Positions 1-6,065 of a stretch of 39,229 bases of DNA are shown piece by piece (the stretch's first letter is position 1; each line of letters opens with the position of its first letter). The stretch spans positions 1 to 39,229 of IMG/VR virus record IMGVR_UViG_3300014838_000007, one strand, 5' to 3'. The position numbers and the translations under genes are program-made. Source of the stretch: a virus. Below the pieces are notes generated by a model. That model was given only the letters and a program-made list of their open reading frames with translations, ran no database searches and was not told the DNA's origin.

Positions 1-123
1 ATAACCGAGAAAAGTATGAGGGGATAGATTAGATGAGTGGTGCAGTAACAAGTAAACCTTTAGTAATTCCGGCATTCGTGCTCTGTCACAAATGCAACGA
101 GCCTACGAGGGCAAGTAAAGAGC
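1..123. repeat. Terminal direct repeat, left copy
   Basis: These bases are identical to positions 39107-39229. A single exact end repeat of this size is what an assembler leaves when a circular or circularly permuted genome closes on itself, so the unique circle is about 39,106 bp. It includes the end of the gene at 38893 and the start of the gene at 33. It could instead be a true short terminal repeat; sequence alone does not decide. Confidence 0.95.
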
Positions 124-236
124 AGATGGTGATCATGCAAGCGAAAGTTACTACATGTACAAAATGTATAATAGAACTATTTAAGAAGCGTCAAGAGCAA
201 AAGAACGATCTACTAAAGAGGTGTAAAAGTGAATGA
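33..236 (+). CDS. Small two-CxxC zinc-binding-type protein
   Basis: A 67-residue protein with cysteine pairs C18/C21 and C42/C45 about 20 residues apart, followed by a lysine-rich helix; this looks like a small zinc finger. ATG at 33 follows a GAGGGG site. The spacing and the hydrophobic residues after the second pair match the protein at 5146, so the two are probably paralogues. It lies inside the four-gene family of roughly 80-residue proteins that spans the contig ends. The next gene starts within its last codons. Function unknown; DNA, RNA or protein binding are all possible. Confidence 0.75.
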   Translation: MSGAVTSKPLVIPAFVLCHKCNEPTRASKEQMVIMQAKVTTCTKCIIELFKKRQEQKNDLLKRCKSE

Positions 237-480
237 AGAAGATATAAATATGATGAAGAATTTGGAAGCAAATTCACAAGAAGTAATGGATAGAGTTGAG
301 GAGTTTAGTAAGTCCTTGATGATTGAATACAAATTAGATCATAAGGCTTTATGTGCACTATATTCGTATATCTTTGCTAAAGAATTTGTAAGATCTGGTA
401 TGCATGAAATAAATCTAGAATTTTCATTTAATCTTATTAGAATAAGCGTAGAACTTGGTAGGGGTGAAGGAAATGAGTAA
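229..480 (+). CDS. Member of the ~80-aa tandem paralogue family (copy 3)
   Basis: An 83-residue, mostly helical acidic protein. It starts at GTG 229, preceded by GAGGTG and overlapping the previous gene by 8 bases. The core pattern, a basic/aromatic residue plus L, about eight residues, then a hydrophobic helix ending in F/G, recurs in the proteins at 473, 38664, 38893 and more distantly 34004. On the circle the order is 38664, 38893, zinc protein at 33, then this gene and 473. No catalytic motif is visible. Function unknown. Confidence 0.75.
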   Translation: MNEEDINMMKNLEANSQEVMDRVEEFSKSLMIEYKLDHKALCALYSYIFAKEFVRSGMHEINLEFSFNLIRISVELGRGEGNE

Positions 481-700
481 AGAAATGAGTAATGAACTAT
501 GCGATGAAGTAAGCATGGAAGTGAATGGATTGATTACTACTTTAGTGGAAAAGCATGGACTATGCGATGGGGAAATAGCTGCGGTATTTTCGGCACATGT
601 GGTAAAGCATTTTTTCCTTTCCGGCTTTAGTTTAATAGAATTCGATGACGCTATGAAAAAAGTCAGATCAGCCTATAAAGAAGTATTGGAGGGAAATTAA
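473..700 (+). CDS. Member of the ~80-aa tandem paralogue family (copy 4)
   Basis: A 75-residue protein from ATG 473. AGGGG and AAGGA lie directly upstream, making this a better start than the in-frame codon at 455. It overlaps the preceding paralogue by 8 bases, typical of translational coupling. Residues KHGL, then an EIAAVFSAHVV helix, then a GFSLIEFDDAMKK segment align with the same blocks in its neighbours. Probably arose by tandem duplication and divergence. Function unknown. Confidence 0.75.
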   Translation: MSKEMSNELCDEVSMEVNGLITTLVEKHGLCDGEIAAVFSAHVVKHFFLSGFSLIEFDDAMKKVRSAYKEVLEGN

Positions 701-955
701 ATGACTAAAGAATTAGAACATTTAGCAATCGGAGTAGGATTATGGGGAATTGCTTGGGGTCATGAAGGATTAGTCCAGTTAAGCGGATCTATGTTCTTTG
801 GGTATGCTGTTAGTGGAGCTCTCTTAGTTTTTCGGCAATATCGTAAACATAAGAAGTTGGATAAAGAATTTGCAAGAAGATTGAAGGAATCAGAGGAAGA
901 ATTTCGTAAGGCTGTAAGAAACTTTGAAGAAAGGATGATGAACGATGATGATTGA
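701..955 (+). CDS. Small membrane protein with C-terminal charged helix
   Basis: An 84-residue protein. Residues about 8-45 form one or two hydrophobic membrane segments rich in Gly and Trp, followed by a long Lys/Glu/Arg-rich helix likely to lie in the cytoplasm as a coiled coil. ATG 701 comes directly after the previous stop and has GGAGGG eight bases upstream. A holin-like or membrane-anchored role is possible, but position among small early-type genes does not prove it. Confidence 0.7.
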   Translation: MTKELEHLAIGVGLWGIAWGHEGLVQLSGSMFFGYAVSGALLVFRQYRKHKKLDKEFARRLKESEEEFRKAVRNFEERMMNDDD

Positions 956-1124
956 GATAGACTATAACGAAGCACAAGCAATCTTGTTAGCTCTCAACTT
1001 TATAGGTGCTCCACATGCAGTTCAAGGATCTATTCCGCATAAACTTTTCGAGAAGATTGAAAAATTTGTTGATGAAATAAAGACAAAAGATTATAACGAA
1101 AAACTTAAACGATCCCGGGAATAA
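945..1124 (+). CDS. Small hypothetical protein (59 aa)
   Basis: A 59-residue reading frame that overlaps the previous gene by 11 bases and starts at tandem ATG codons (945 and 948), with AGGA nine bases upstream. The N-terminal half is hydrophobic and the C-terminal half is a lysine-rich helix. It fills an otherwise empty 170-base stretch in a tightly packed operon and ends two bases before the next gene. Family not recognised. Confidence 0.65.
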   Translation: MMIEIDYNEAQAILLALNFIGAPHAVQGSIPHKLFEKIEKFVDEIKTKDYNEKLKRSRE

Positions 1125-1126
1125 TA

Positions 1127-1327
1127 ATGAAACCTACGCATGATCCACTCGCTAAATGGTGTGAGGATGTCAAATCACTTGGAGACACTCTTAATAAGAA
1201 TTTGGAAGCATTCCGGGAGAGTGTAGGACAGCAATGTGCCATCAATTCTGACATTGAGAAGCAGTTATCCTTCATTAGACGTAGACTTAAAAGACTAGAA
1301 CATAAAGTACTTTTCGGAGGCAGTTAA
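1127..1327 (+). CDS. Small helical coiled-coil protein
   Basis: A 66-residue charged helical protein; its C-terminal half (QLSFIRRRLKRLEHKV) has heptad spacing and is likely a coiled coil. The stop overlaps the next start as TAATG, so the pair is probably translationally coupled. No domain is recognised. Small coiled-coil proteins of this kind are frequent in phage accessory operons. Confidence 0.65.
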   Translation: MKPTHDPLAKWCEDVKSLGDTLNKNLEAFRESVGQQCAINSDIEKQLSFIRRRLKRLEHKVLFGGS

Positions 1328-1659
1328 TGGTAAGTAGAGAAAATTTGCAATGTCAAATCATGGTATGCAGGGAGACACAAACTCCGGACGCGTTAATTTT
1401 AGATGGGTTGGTAGAAATTACTAATCTAATTGATTTTTTTTTAAAATATTTCACAAAGAAAGAGGAAGAAATGGACAAGAAAATGCATAAGATCACGGAG
1501 AAGATGAAAGTAGCCGATAAGGACCTGAAGAAAGGTAAGATTGCTACGGCGGGGAAAGTACTTCGTGATGCAGAAAAAAAGAACGAAAAGCTAGTTAAAG
1601 AGGACAAAATTGTACGTGATCCTCTGATTGCAAAGGCTAAGAAAGCAGGGATTAAGTAA
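1327..1659 (+). CDS. Lysine-rich helical protein, possible internal start
   Basis: A 110-residue protein. The start at 1327 has GGAGG six bases upstream. A second good start lies at ATG 1471 with its own GAGGAAG site and would give a 62-residue lysine-rich protein (MDKKMHKI...). Between the two is a run of nine T (1434-1442), a potential slippage site. The N-terminal part is mixed hydrophobic and the C-terminal part strongly basic and helical. Either a long and a short form are made, or two former genes have fused. Function unknown. Confidence 0.6.
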   Translation: MVSRENLQCQIMVCRETQTPDALILDGLVEITNLIDFFLKYFTKKEEEMDKKMHKITEKMKVADKDLKKGKIATAGKVLRDAEKKNEKLVKEDKIVRDPLIAKAKKAGIK

Positions 1660-1898
1660 TGGAAGATTCCACTAGACATAGCGCAATTCCATCTAATGAC
1701 ATTCCACTTCCACAAGTAGAACGTGATGGTTGGTTTAAGATAGGCGATGTACCACCACAGAAAGCATTGCTTATGGTCTACGACCCTGAAAAGGACCATC
1801 CTTACATTTATTGCTACGAGCAACATTTGGAGGCTCTAATCAAGGAATGTCCAAGGGCTACGCATTGGAGAATACAAGCATTTGCGCCAAAGTTTTAG
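1659..1898 (+). CDS. DUF551-like small protein
   Basis: A 79-residue protein with a W-x-K-I-G-D-V-P-P segment near residue 25 and a C-terminal T-H-W-R-I segment near residue 70, resembling the W...P...THW pattern of the phage family DUF551. TAATG overlap couples it to the previous gene. It is the last protein gene before the tRNA array, and its stop lies three bases before the first tRNA acceptor stem, so the tRNAs are probably cotranscribed with it. Family assignment is by eye. Confidence 0.6.
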   Translation: MEDSTRHSAIPSNDIPLPQVERDGWFKIGDVPPQKALLMVYDPEKDHPYIYCYEQHLEALIKECPRATHWRIQAFAPKF

Positions 1899-1901
1899 TT
1901 A

Positions 1902-2020
1902 GCTGGGATGCCAGAGTGGCTTAATGGGATTACTTACGGGCGAACTAGGCCACTAGATCTAACCTGACTTGTAATTTGCCCCTCACCCGGGCTTCGTTGG
2001 TTCAAATCCAACTCCCAGCG
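1902..2020 (+). tRNA. Class II tRNA-like gene with a 37-nt anticodon loop
   Basis: Acceptor GCTGGGA (1902-1908) pairs with TCCCAGC (2013-2019), discriminator G. D stem CCA/TGG (1911-1913/1925-1927) resembles tRNA-Ser. The T arm is GTTGG-TTCAAAT-CCAAC, and a long variable arm has GCCC/GGGC. The only five-pair anticodon stem is ATTAC/GTAAT (1929-1933/1971-1975), which encloses 37 nt instead of 7. The total of 119 nt is about 30 too long. No split of the loop gives a Ser or Leu anticodon. No CCA is encoded. It may be a precursor with a short insert, a decoy, or a decayed gene. Confidence 0.6.
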
Positions 2021-2023
2021 TTC

Positions 2024-2093
2024 GACTCATTAGCTCAAGTTTAGAGTCCCGCATTGTTGCCGGGCGATGGAGGTTCAAGTCCTTCATGAGTCA
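2024..2093 (+). tRNA. tRNA-Thr (UGU), with a mispaired anticodon stem
   Basis: Acceptor GACTCAT/ATGAGTC with discriminator A at 2093. D stem GCTC/GAGT. The anticodon arm covers about 2047-2063 with loop ATTGTTG, so the anticodon is TGT. T arm GGAGG-TTCAAGT-CCTTC. The closing pair of the anticodon stem is C-C, so the functional loop may be 9 nt. About 70 nt because of a short D loop. No encoded CCA. It begins three bases after the preceding tRNA-like gene. Confidence 0.75.
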
Positions 2094-2097
2094 TTAT

Positions 2098-2174
2098 AGT
2101 TTCGTAGCTCAATTGGTAAGAGCAGTACTCTTATACGGTACCGGTTGTAGGTTCAAGTCCTACCGAAACTACCA
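2098..2174 (+). tRNA. tRNA-Ile (UAU), CCA encoded
   Basis: Acceptor AGTTTCG/CGAAACT (2098-2104/2164-2170), discriminator A and genomic CCA (2172-2174). D stem GCTC/GAGC with GG in the loop. Anticodon stem GTACT/GGTAC with loop CTTATAC, so the anticodon is TAT at 2132-2134. T arm GTAGG-TTCAAGT-CCTAC. All stems pair, with one G-U. It would read AUA directly, whereas most bacteria read AUA with a lysidine-modified CAU tRNA. This is the best-formed tRNA of the cluster. Confidence 0.88.
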
Positions 2175-2202
2175 CGCATGTACCAAATTGTACAAGGCGT
2201 TT

Positions 2203-2241
2203 GGGGCACGCCTAATCCGCGTAGCCCTCTTTAGTTTTTAT
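2203..2241 (+). terminator. Intrinsic terminator after the first three tRNAs
   Basis: GGGGCACGC (2203-2211) pairs with GCGT-A-GCCCT (2219-2228) around loop CTAATCC, with a single bulged A, and is followed by CTTTAGTTTTT. An alternative hairpin, GGCGT/ACGCC at 2196-2212, overlaps its left arm, so two mutually exclusive folds exist. Confidence 0.5.
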
Positions 2242-2296
2242 ACACTTCGCAATGGCGGTGAACCTAGGTGAAACGTACAACGAGGTGTATATTTTT
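2239..2296 (+). other. Long stem-loop between tRNA genes
   Basis: TATACACTTCG (2239-2249) pairs with CGAGGTGTATA (2281-2291) over 11 bp with one G-U, loop about 31 nt, followed by five T. It ends one base before the last tRNA. It could be a terminator, an RNA-processing signal for the tRNA precursor, or a remnant of another tRNA. Confidence 0.4.
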
Positions 2297-2297
2297 A

Positions 2298-2368
2298 GGT
2301 CATTTAATGTAATGGTAGCATGCCTTTCTCATCGTTAGGATGCGGTGGTTCGATTCCATCCGTGGCCG
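2298..2368 (+). tRNA. tRNA with CAU anticodon (Met or Ile2 type), weak anticodon stem
   Basis: The cloverleaf spacing is exact: acceptor GGTCATT/CGTGGCC (6 of 7 pairs including G-U), D stem ATG/CAT, anticodon stem CCTTT/TTAGG, loop CTCATCG with CAT at 2330-2332, T arm GGTGG-TTCGATT-CCATC, discriminator G. The two pairs closing the anticodon stem are both T-T, leaving three real pairs and an effective 11-nt loop. G73 is unusual for Met or Ile. No CCA encoded. Amino-acid identity is uncertain. Confidence 0.65.
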
Positions 2369-2400
2369 ATCTACTAATTTGACATTCATTAGTAGATTTT
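2369..2400 (+). terminator. Intrinsic terminator of the tRNA operon
   Basis: ATCTACTAAT (2369-2378) and ATTAGTAGAT (2388-2397) form a perfect 10-bp stem with loop TTGACATTC, followed by TTTTAG. It starts right after the last tRNA. A further 7-bp hairpin, TACCAAT/ATTGGTA, lies at 2407-2429 with no T run. Confidence 0.7.
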
Positions 2401-2448
2401 AGTAATTACCAATTCGTTAGATATTGGTAGAAAATTGGTAGGTGACAA

Positions 2449-2628
2449 ATGTTATGCGATAAATGTTGTTCTGCAATGCATAGGGAAATAAGCATTCTCG
2501 AGGGGAGAACAGTCAACATGTTGGCTTATGGTTGTGATAGTGAGAATTGCGATAGAGAATTGAGACAACGTTTAGAGGAATATACAGGTAATCAAATAGA
2601 AAAATGGCGCAGCGAAAGGAATAAATGA
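2449..2628 (+). CDS. Small cysteine-rich protein (59 aa)
   Basis: A 59-residue frame beginning MLCDKCCSAM, with C3, C6, C7 and later C29 and C34 arranged as possible metal ligands, then a charged helix with a WRSERNK end. GGTG lies upstream of ATG 2449 and the stop overlaps the next ATG (ATGA), which supports expression. First gene after the tRNA terminator. Function unknown. Confidence 0.65.
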   Translation: MLCDKCCSAMHREISILEGRTVNMLAYGCDSENCDRELRQRLEEYTGNQIEKWRSERNK

Positions 2629-2873
2629 ATTACTTCGGGTTGACAGCTAATTTGATTGATGCATGTATGTTAATCTGGGGAAAGACCGGAAAGTTTCTCA
2701 ATGCTAGAGGTAATAGATTTTGTTTTCTTATAGACATTTCATGCCTTATGTATTGGTTTTATATGGATTTAAATAGAGGTCTATACTCTCAAGGTTGCAG
2801 TTGTATAGTATCAATAATAATTTGTATTTATGGGTTTATTAACTGGGGAAAGATTAAAAATGAGAAGAAATAG
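2625..2873 (+). CDS. PnuC-like small membrane protein
   Basis: An 82-residue protein with three hydrophobic stretches and the pattern ARGNRFCFLI...YWFYMDLNRGLYSQG...IYGFINWGK. This resembles the repeat of PnuC-type nicotinamide riboside/mononucleotide transporters found as short proteins in phages. A full PnuC is far longer, so this is a single half or relative and transport is not assured. Starts by ATGA overlap with the previous gene and overlaps the next. Confidence 0.55.
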   Translation: MNYFGLTANLIDACMLIWGKTGKFLNARGNRFCFLIDISCLMYWFYMDLNRGLYSQGCSCIVSIIICIYGFINWGKIKNEKK

Positions 2874-3201
2874 CGATATATCAGGAAGAACATTTGGTAG
2901 ACTTAAAGTAATTTGCAAAGGAGAAATTCCGGTGAAAAGTGGAAATTACCCTTGGTTATGCCAATGTGCTTGCGGTAATTACAAGTACGTAATGAAAGGC
3001 CATTTGACTAAAGGTGATATCTTATCGTGTGGATGCTTCCGACGAGAAAGAAACACCAAATCAACATGGAGTTTCTGGAATGGATACCGAAGCAGCAATA
3101 AAAATAGAGCTACCTCTAAACTACAAATGTCGTCATTACCAAGAACCATTTTGGAAAGCTGCAAGGGATGGATACAAAAGATTCGTACTTGTCTGGCATA
3201 G
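2860..3201 (+). CDS. HNH/AP2-associated DNA-binding domain protein, nuclease part missing
   Basis: A 113-residue product from ATG 2860, with GGGGA upstream. Residues about 7-55 carry the pattern SGRTFGRLKVI...CQCACGN...HLTKGDILSCGC, the zinc-containing domain that precedes HNH nuclease or AP2 domains in phage homing-type proteins. No HNH motif follows. The last roughly 40 residues overlap the start of the terminase gene in another frame and have no domain character. This is best read as a truncated homing-endonuclease remnant, or a stand-alone DNA-binding protein. Confidence 0.6.
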   Translation: MRRNSDISGRTFGRLKVICKGEIPVKSGNYPWLCQCACGNYKYVMKGHLTKGDILSCGCFRRERNTKSTWSFWNGYRSSNKNRATSKLQMSSLPRTILESCKGWIQKIRTCLA

Positions 3202-4417
3202 ACGTGCCGGAAAAGAAAAGACTTGCTGGAATTATCTTATCATGCAAGCATGTAAGCGCGTGGGTATCTACTACTATTTCTTCCCTCATTTCGGCCAAGG
3301 TCGAAAGATTCTTTGGGATGGAGTGGATAAAAGCGGATATAGATTATTAGATCACATACCTAAAGAACTAGTTGATGGAAACTTCAACGGAACTGAAATG
3401 AAGGTAAGGCTAAAGAATGGAAGTCTCATACAAGTTATTGGTACTAATAATATTGATTCTATCGTTGGTACAAATCCAATTGGGTGTGTATTTACTGAAT
3501 ACTCTTTACAAGATCCTACCGCCTGGACTCTTATCCGTCCGATTCTACGCGAAAACGGAGGGTGGGCAGTATTTAACTTTACGCCAAGAGGAGCTAACCA
3601 TGGTAAAGAGATATTTGACATGGCTAAGCGTACTACAGATTGGTTTTGTCAACTTCTTACTGTGGAAGATACTGGCGTCTTAACTGAAGCAGATATTCAG
3701 AAAGAGCGCGACGAGGGAATGTCTGAGGACATGATCCAACAAGAGTACTATTGTTCATTTACTTTAGGGGTAGAGGGTTCATATTATGCAAAATACGTTC
3801 AAGATGCTAAAGACGAAGATAGAATCGGAAACGTCGCTTGGAATAAGCAAAGTAGAGTCTATACTGTCTGGGACCTGGGCTACGGGGACAGTACATCAAT
3901 TATCTACTATCAGGTTATTGGAAATGCAATCCATGTCATTGACTACTATGAATCGCATGGAGAGGGATTGCCTCATTACGCGCGAGTACTTCTTGATAAG
4001 CCGTACATTTACGGAGATCATTACGCACCACATGATATCGAGTCCCACGCTTTTAGTAGTGGTTTATCAGCAAAAGAGGTTGGATCTTCCTTGGGAATCA
4101 AATTCACAACCCTTCAGACGCTTAAGTTACGAATTGAAGACGGGATCGAGGCTTTACGCGGTATTTTCCCTAGGATGTACATTGATCAAACAAAATGCAA
4201 AGATTTGCTCAAATGCTTAGAAAACTATAGAAAAGAATTCGATCCTAGACTAGAAGTGTACAAAGAGCGTCCCCGGCATGATAAGTATTCGCATGGGGCA
4301 GACGCAGCCAGATATATGGCTATTGCTGTAAAAGTGTATGTTGACAACCGTCACGAAGGCGTGAGCGATAAACAAGCGGATAATTGGTATTATGAAAATA
4401 ACCCAAGGTTTGATTGA
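3080..4417 (+). CDS. terL: Terminase large subunit
   Basis: A 445-residue DNA-packaging motor. The ATPase has a Walker A variant H-R-R-A-G-K-E-K-T at residues 40-48 and a Walker B CVFTE at 136-140. The RNase H-like nuclease has acidic residues D265 and D270 (WDLGYGD), D319 (APHD) and D408 (HGADAAR). The ATG at 3080 has GGAG eight bases upstream and is preferred over GTG 3014, which would lie deep in the preceding gene. The likely small subunit is about 4.2 kb away around the circle (37582), an unusual separation. Confidence 0.93.
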   Translation: MDTEAAIKIELPLNYKCRHYQEPFWKAARDGYKRFVLVWHRRAGKEKTCWNYLIMQACKRVGIYYYFFPHFGQGRKILWDGVDKSGYRLLDHIPKELVDGNFNGTEMKVRLKNGSLIQVIGTNNIDSIVGTNPIGCVFTEYSLQDPTAWTLIRPILRENGGWAVFNFTPRGANHGKEIFDMAKRTTDWFCQLLTVEDTGVLTEADIQKERDEGMSEDMIQQEYYCSFTLGVEGSYYAKYVQDAKDEDRIGNVAWNKQSRVYTVWDLGYGDSTSIIYYQVIGNAIHVIDYYESHGEGLPHYARVLLDKPYIYGDHYAPHDIESHAFSSGLSAKEVGSSLGIKFTTLQTLKLRIEDGIEALRGIFPRMYIDQTKCKDLLKCLENYRKEFDPRLEVYKERPRHDKYSHGADAARYMAIAVKVYVDNRHEGVSDKQADNWYYENNPRFD

Positions 4418-4770
4418 TGAAAATAGAAGTAATTTTGAAGCCATGTCCTTGGTGTAGACAAACTCCGGATATTTGGATGCCGATTAGTGAACCGACTTGG
4501 TGTTGGAAGATTCTATGCATGAACTTAGATTGTAATATGAGACCTTCCAGTCCCCATGTGGCTATAAGAAATACTACAAAGAAAAACTTTTATCAATTTC
4601 ACAATAAATTAGAAAATCTTGCTTTTTCTTGGAATGGAGGTAATCCTTTCAGACCTTATGAGATGAAGGTGATAGATTTAAAAGAATTACCGGAATTGGC
4701 TAGCTTAAATGAAGGTGCAGAATATTTATGTAATAGAGATCCTTGGTTCAAAAGAATAGATGCAATTTAA
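4417..4770 (+). CDS. Lar-like restriction-alleviation family protein
   Basis: A 117-residue protein with KPCPWC at residues 8-13 and a second pair C34/C39 inside W-K-I-L-C-M-N-L-D-C-N, then an aromatic SFAW-type stretch (AFSWN). This is the arrangement of the Lar/restriction-alleviation zinc-ribbon family common in phages. ATG 4417 overlaps the terminase stop. Members are usually annotated as modulating type I restriction, but most are untested, so the role here is inferred. Confidence 0.6.
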   Translation: MKIEVILKPCPWCRQTPDIWMPISEPTWCWKILCMNLDCNMRPSSPHVAIRNTTKKNFYQFHNKLENLAFSWNGGNPFRPYEMKVIDLKELPELASLNEGAEYLCNRDPWFKRIDAI

Positions 4771-4781
4771 AAAGGAAACAT

Positions 4782-4979
4782 ATGGAAAATACAATTAAAA
4801 TAAAAAGCTCCCTATGGAGCTGGTTTTGGGCATACACAGCCTTCATTTTATCTTGGACGGTAAATAAATCAATCGGATGGGGTATTTTCCATTTCATTTT
4901 TTCAGGAATTTATGTACCTTACTGGTTACTTAGATATAGTCCTATTTGCGAAATGATTAGTAATTTTTGTGATTTATGA
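4782..4979 (+). CDS. Small membrane protein (65 aa)
   Basis: A 65-residue protein from ATG 4782 with AAGGAAA upstream. Residues about 10-48 are Trp- and Phe-rich and form two membrane spans with a short turn; the end is C-rich. It overlaps the next gene by four bases. Family not recognised. Confidence 0.65.
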   Translation: MENTIKIKSSLWSWFWAYTAFILSWTVNKSIGWGIFHFIFSGIYVPYWLLRYSPICEMISNFCDL

Positions 4980-5146
4980 AATGGGTAAGTAACGGAGATC
5001 CTCCTTTATATGTTAGAGAAGGGGATACATGGTATAATCAAAAGGATAAGATTACATATGTAGTTTATGTAGATCAAAGAACATGGGTAAATTTAGATCG
5101 CCCAGGGTTGATTGAATTTCCGAAAAAGACGAGGATTTTTACTTAA
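4976..5146 (+). CDS. Small hypothetical protein (56 aa)
   Basis: A 56-residue protein beginning MKWVSNGDPPLYVREGD, rich in aromatic and charged residues with predicted beta strands (WYNQKDKITYVVYVDQRTW). ATGA overlap with the gene before and TAATG overlap with the gene after make it part of a coupled series leading to the RNA ligase. Function unknown. Confidence 0.65.
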   Translation: MKWVSNGDPPLYVREGDTWYNQKDKITYVVYVDQRTWVNLDRPGLIEFPKKTRIFT

Positions 5147-5379
5147 TGACAGCTCCAATCAATGAAAGTAAGACATTTTCACCTTTAATAAAGTGCGATA
5201 CCTGTTACATGTTTAAGGAAAAGACTTACATAAGAAACATTGACCAAAGGTTAATGAGAATATGTAAAGAATGTCTAGATATTTTAGTAAGAAATCAACA
5301 AAGTAAAACGCAGATAAAGAACAAGAAAGTAAAGATGAAAAGTCCACAAGAAGTAAATCACCAAACCTGGGACATGTAA
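5146..5379 (+). CDS. Small two-CxxC zinc-binding-type protein, paralogue of the gene at 33
   Basis: A 77-residue protein with C17/C20 and C40/C43 about 19 residues apart, then a lysine-rich tail. The layout CDTC...CKECLDILV matches CHKC...CTKCIIELF in the protein at 33. TAATG overlap links it to the RNA ligase gene, so it may be made together with the RNA-repair enzymes, although nothing shows a functional link. Confidence 0.7.
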   Translation: MTAPINESKTFSPLIKCDTCYMFKEKTYIRNIDQRLMRICKECLDILVRNQQSKTQIKNKKVKMKSPQEVNHQTWDM

Positions 5380-6065
5380 TGGAATATCCTAAGATACATT
5401 CGTTGTATAAAAGACATGGCTGGTACTTCGATCAAGATAAGAAGAAGTCTCCGGACTATCAAAAAGGTAGACAATCTTTTATAGTTGGTGACTATGCCGA
5501 GCCCGAGTTTGGTAACATTAAAAGATGGCGAATAGATGAAAAGATTGATGGTACTAATATTCGTATTTTTTGGGATAGAGATGTAGCAATGGATGGACCA
5601 CTAAATGTAAGATTTGGTGGTAGAACAAAAGATGCACAAATTCCTTGTCACTTACTTGAATATTTACAAAATCATTTCACTAAAGAAAGATTAGAAGCTG
5701 TTTTCCCTTTTGATACTGCAACGCGTGGAGTTCTTTTTGGTGAAGGATATGGTCCAAAAATACAAGCCTGTGGTGGAAATTACAGAAAAGAATGCGGTTT
5801 TATACTTTTTGATGTTAATATTGGTGGATGGTGGCTAAAAAGGGAAGATGTTAAATCTATTGCTGATCAATTGTTAATTCCTATGGTACCGGATTTAGGC
5901 ATTATGACCGAGGAAGAAGTGGTAGAATTTGTTAAATCTAAACCATTGAGTCAATGCAGTATTACTCCTCATGTTATGGAAGGTGTGATGTGCCGATCTG
6001 AGCCATTAATGCTCTTTCGAAATGGTAAACCAATTCAATTTAAACTTAAATGTAAGGAATTTTAA
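5379..6065 (+). CDS. RNA ligase, T4 Rnl2-like
   Basis: A 228-residue ATP-dependent RNA ligase of the nucleotidyltransferase superfamily. Motif I is K55-I-D-G-T-N60 with the lysine that takes AMP, motif III is FILFDV near 141-146, motif IV is EGVM at 201-204, and motif V is F-K-L-K at 221-224. Its length suits a ligase core with a reduced C-terminal domain. Rnl2-type enzymes seal nicks and breaks in duplex-like RNA. It starts by TAATG coupling, ends by TAATG with the GroES gene, and lies 240 bases from RtcB: an RNA-repair block. Whether it joins tRNA halves is not shown by sequence. Confidence 0.88.
   Translation: MEYPKIHSLYKRHGWYFDQDKKKSPDYQKGRQSFIVGDYAEPEFGNIKRWRIDEKIDGTNIRIFWDRDVAMDGPLNVRFGGRTKDAQIPCHLLEYLQNHFTKERLEAVFPFDTATRGVLFGEGYGPKIQACGGNYRKECGFILFDVNIGGWWLKREDVKSIADQLLIPMVPDLGIMTEEEVVEFVKSKPLSQCSITPHVMEGVMCRSEPLMLFRNGKPIQFKLKCKEF

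Noticed and set aside
1352-1826. A 157-codon frame on the minus strand
   Set aside because: It lies opposite two well-supported plus-strand genes with coupled starts and has no domain character.
1941-1962. A bulge-helix-bulge splice motif for the tRNA insert
   Set aside because: Only one 4-bp helix and a small internal loop can be drawn; the required opposed three-base bulges are not present, so no splice sites are claimed.
2180-2212. A fifth tRNA (possible Pro GGG) from hairpin GGCGT-TTGGGGC-ACGCC
   Set aside because: The hairpin has a 5-7-5 shape, and GTAC/GTAC could pass for a D stem, but no T arm or acceptor stem can be drawn. The bases are better explained as terminator arms.
2086-2271. 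A 61-codon reading frame across the tRNA region
   Set aside because: It runs through the tRNA-Ile gene and has no ribosome site; the tRNA fold explains the sequence.
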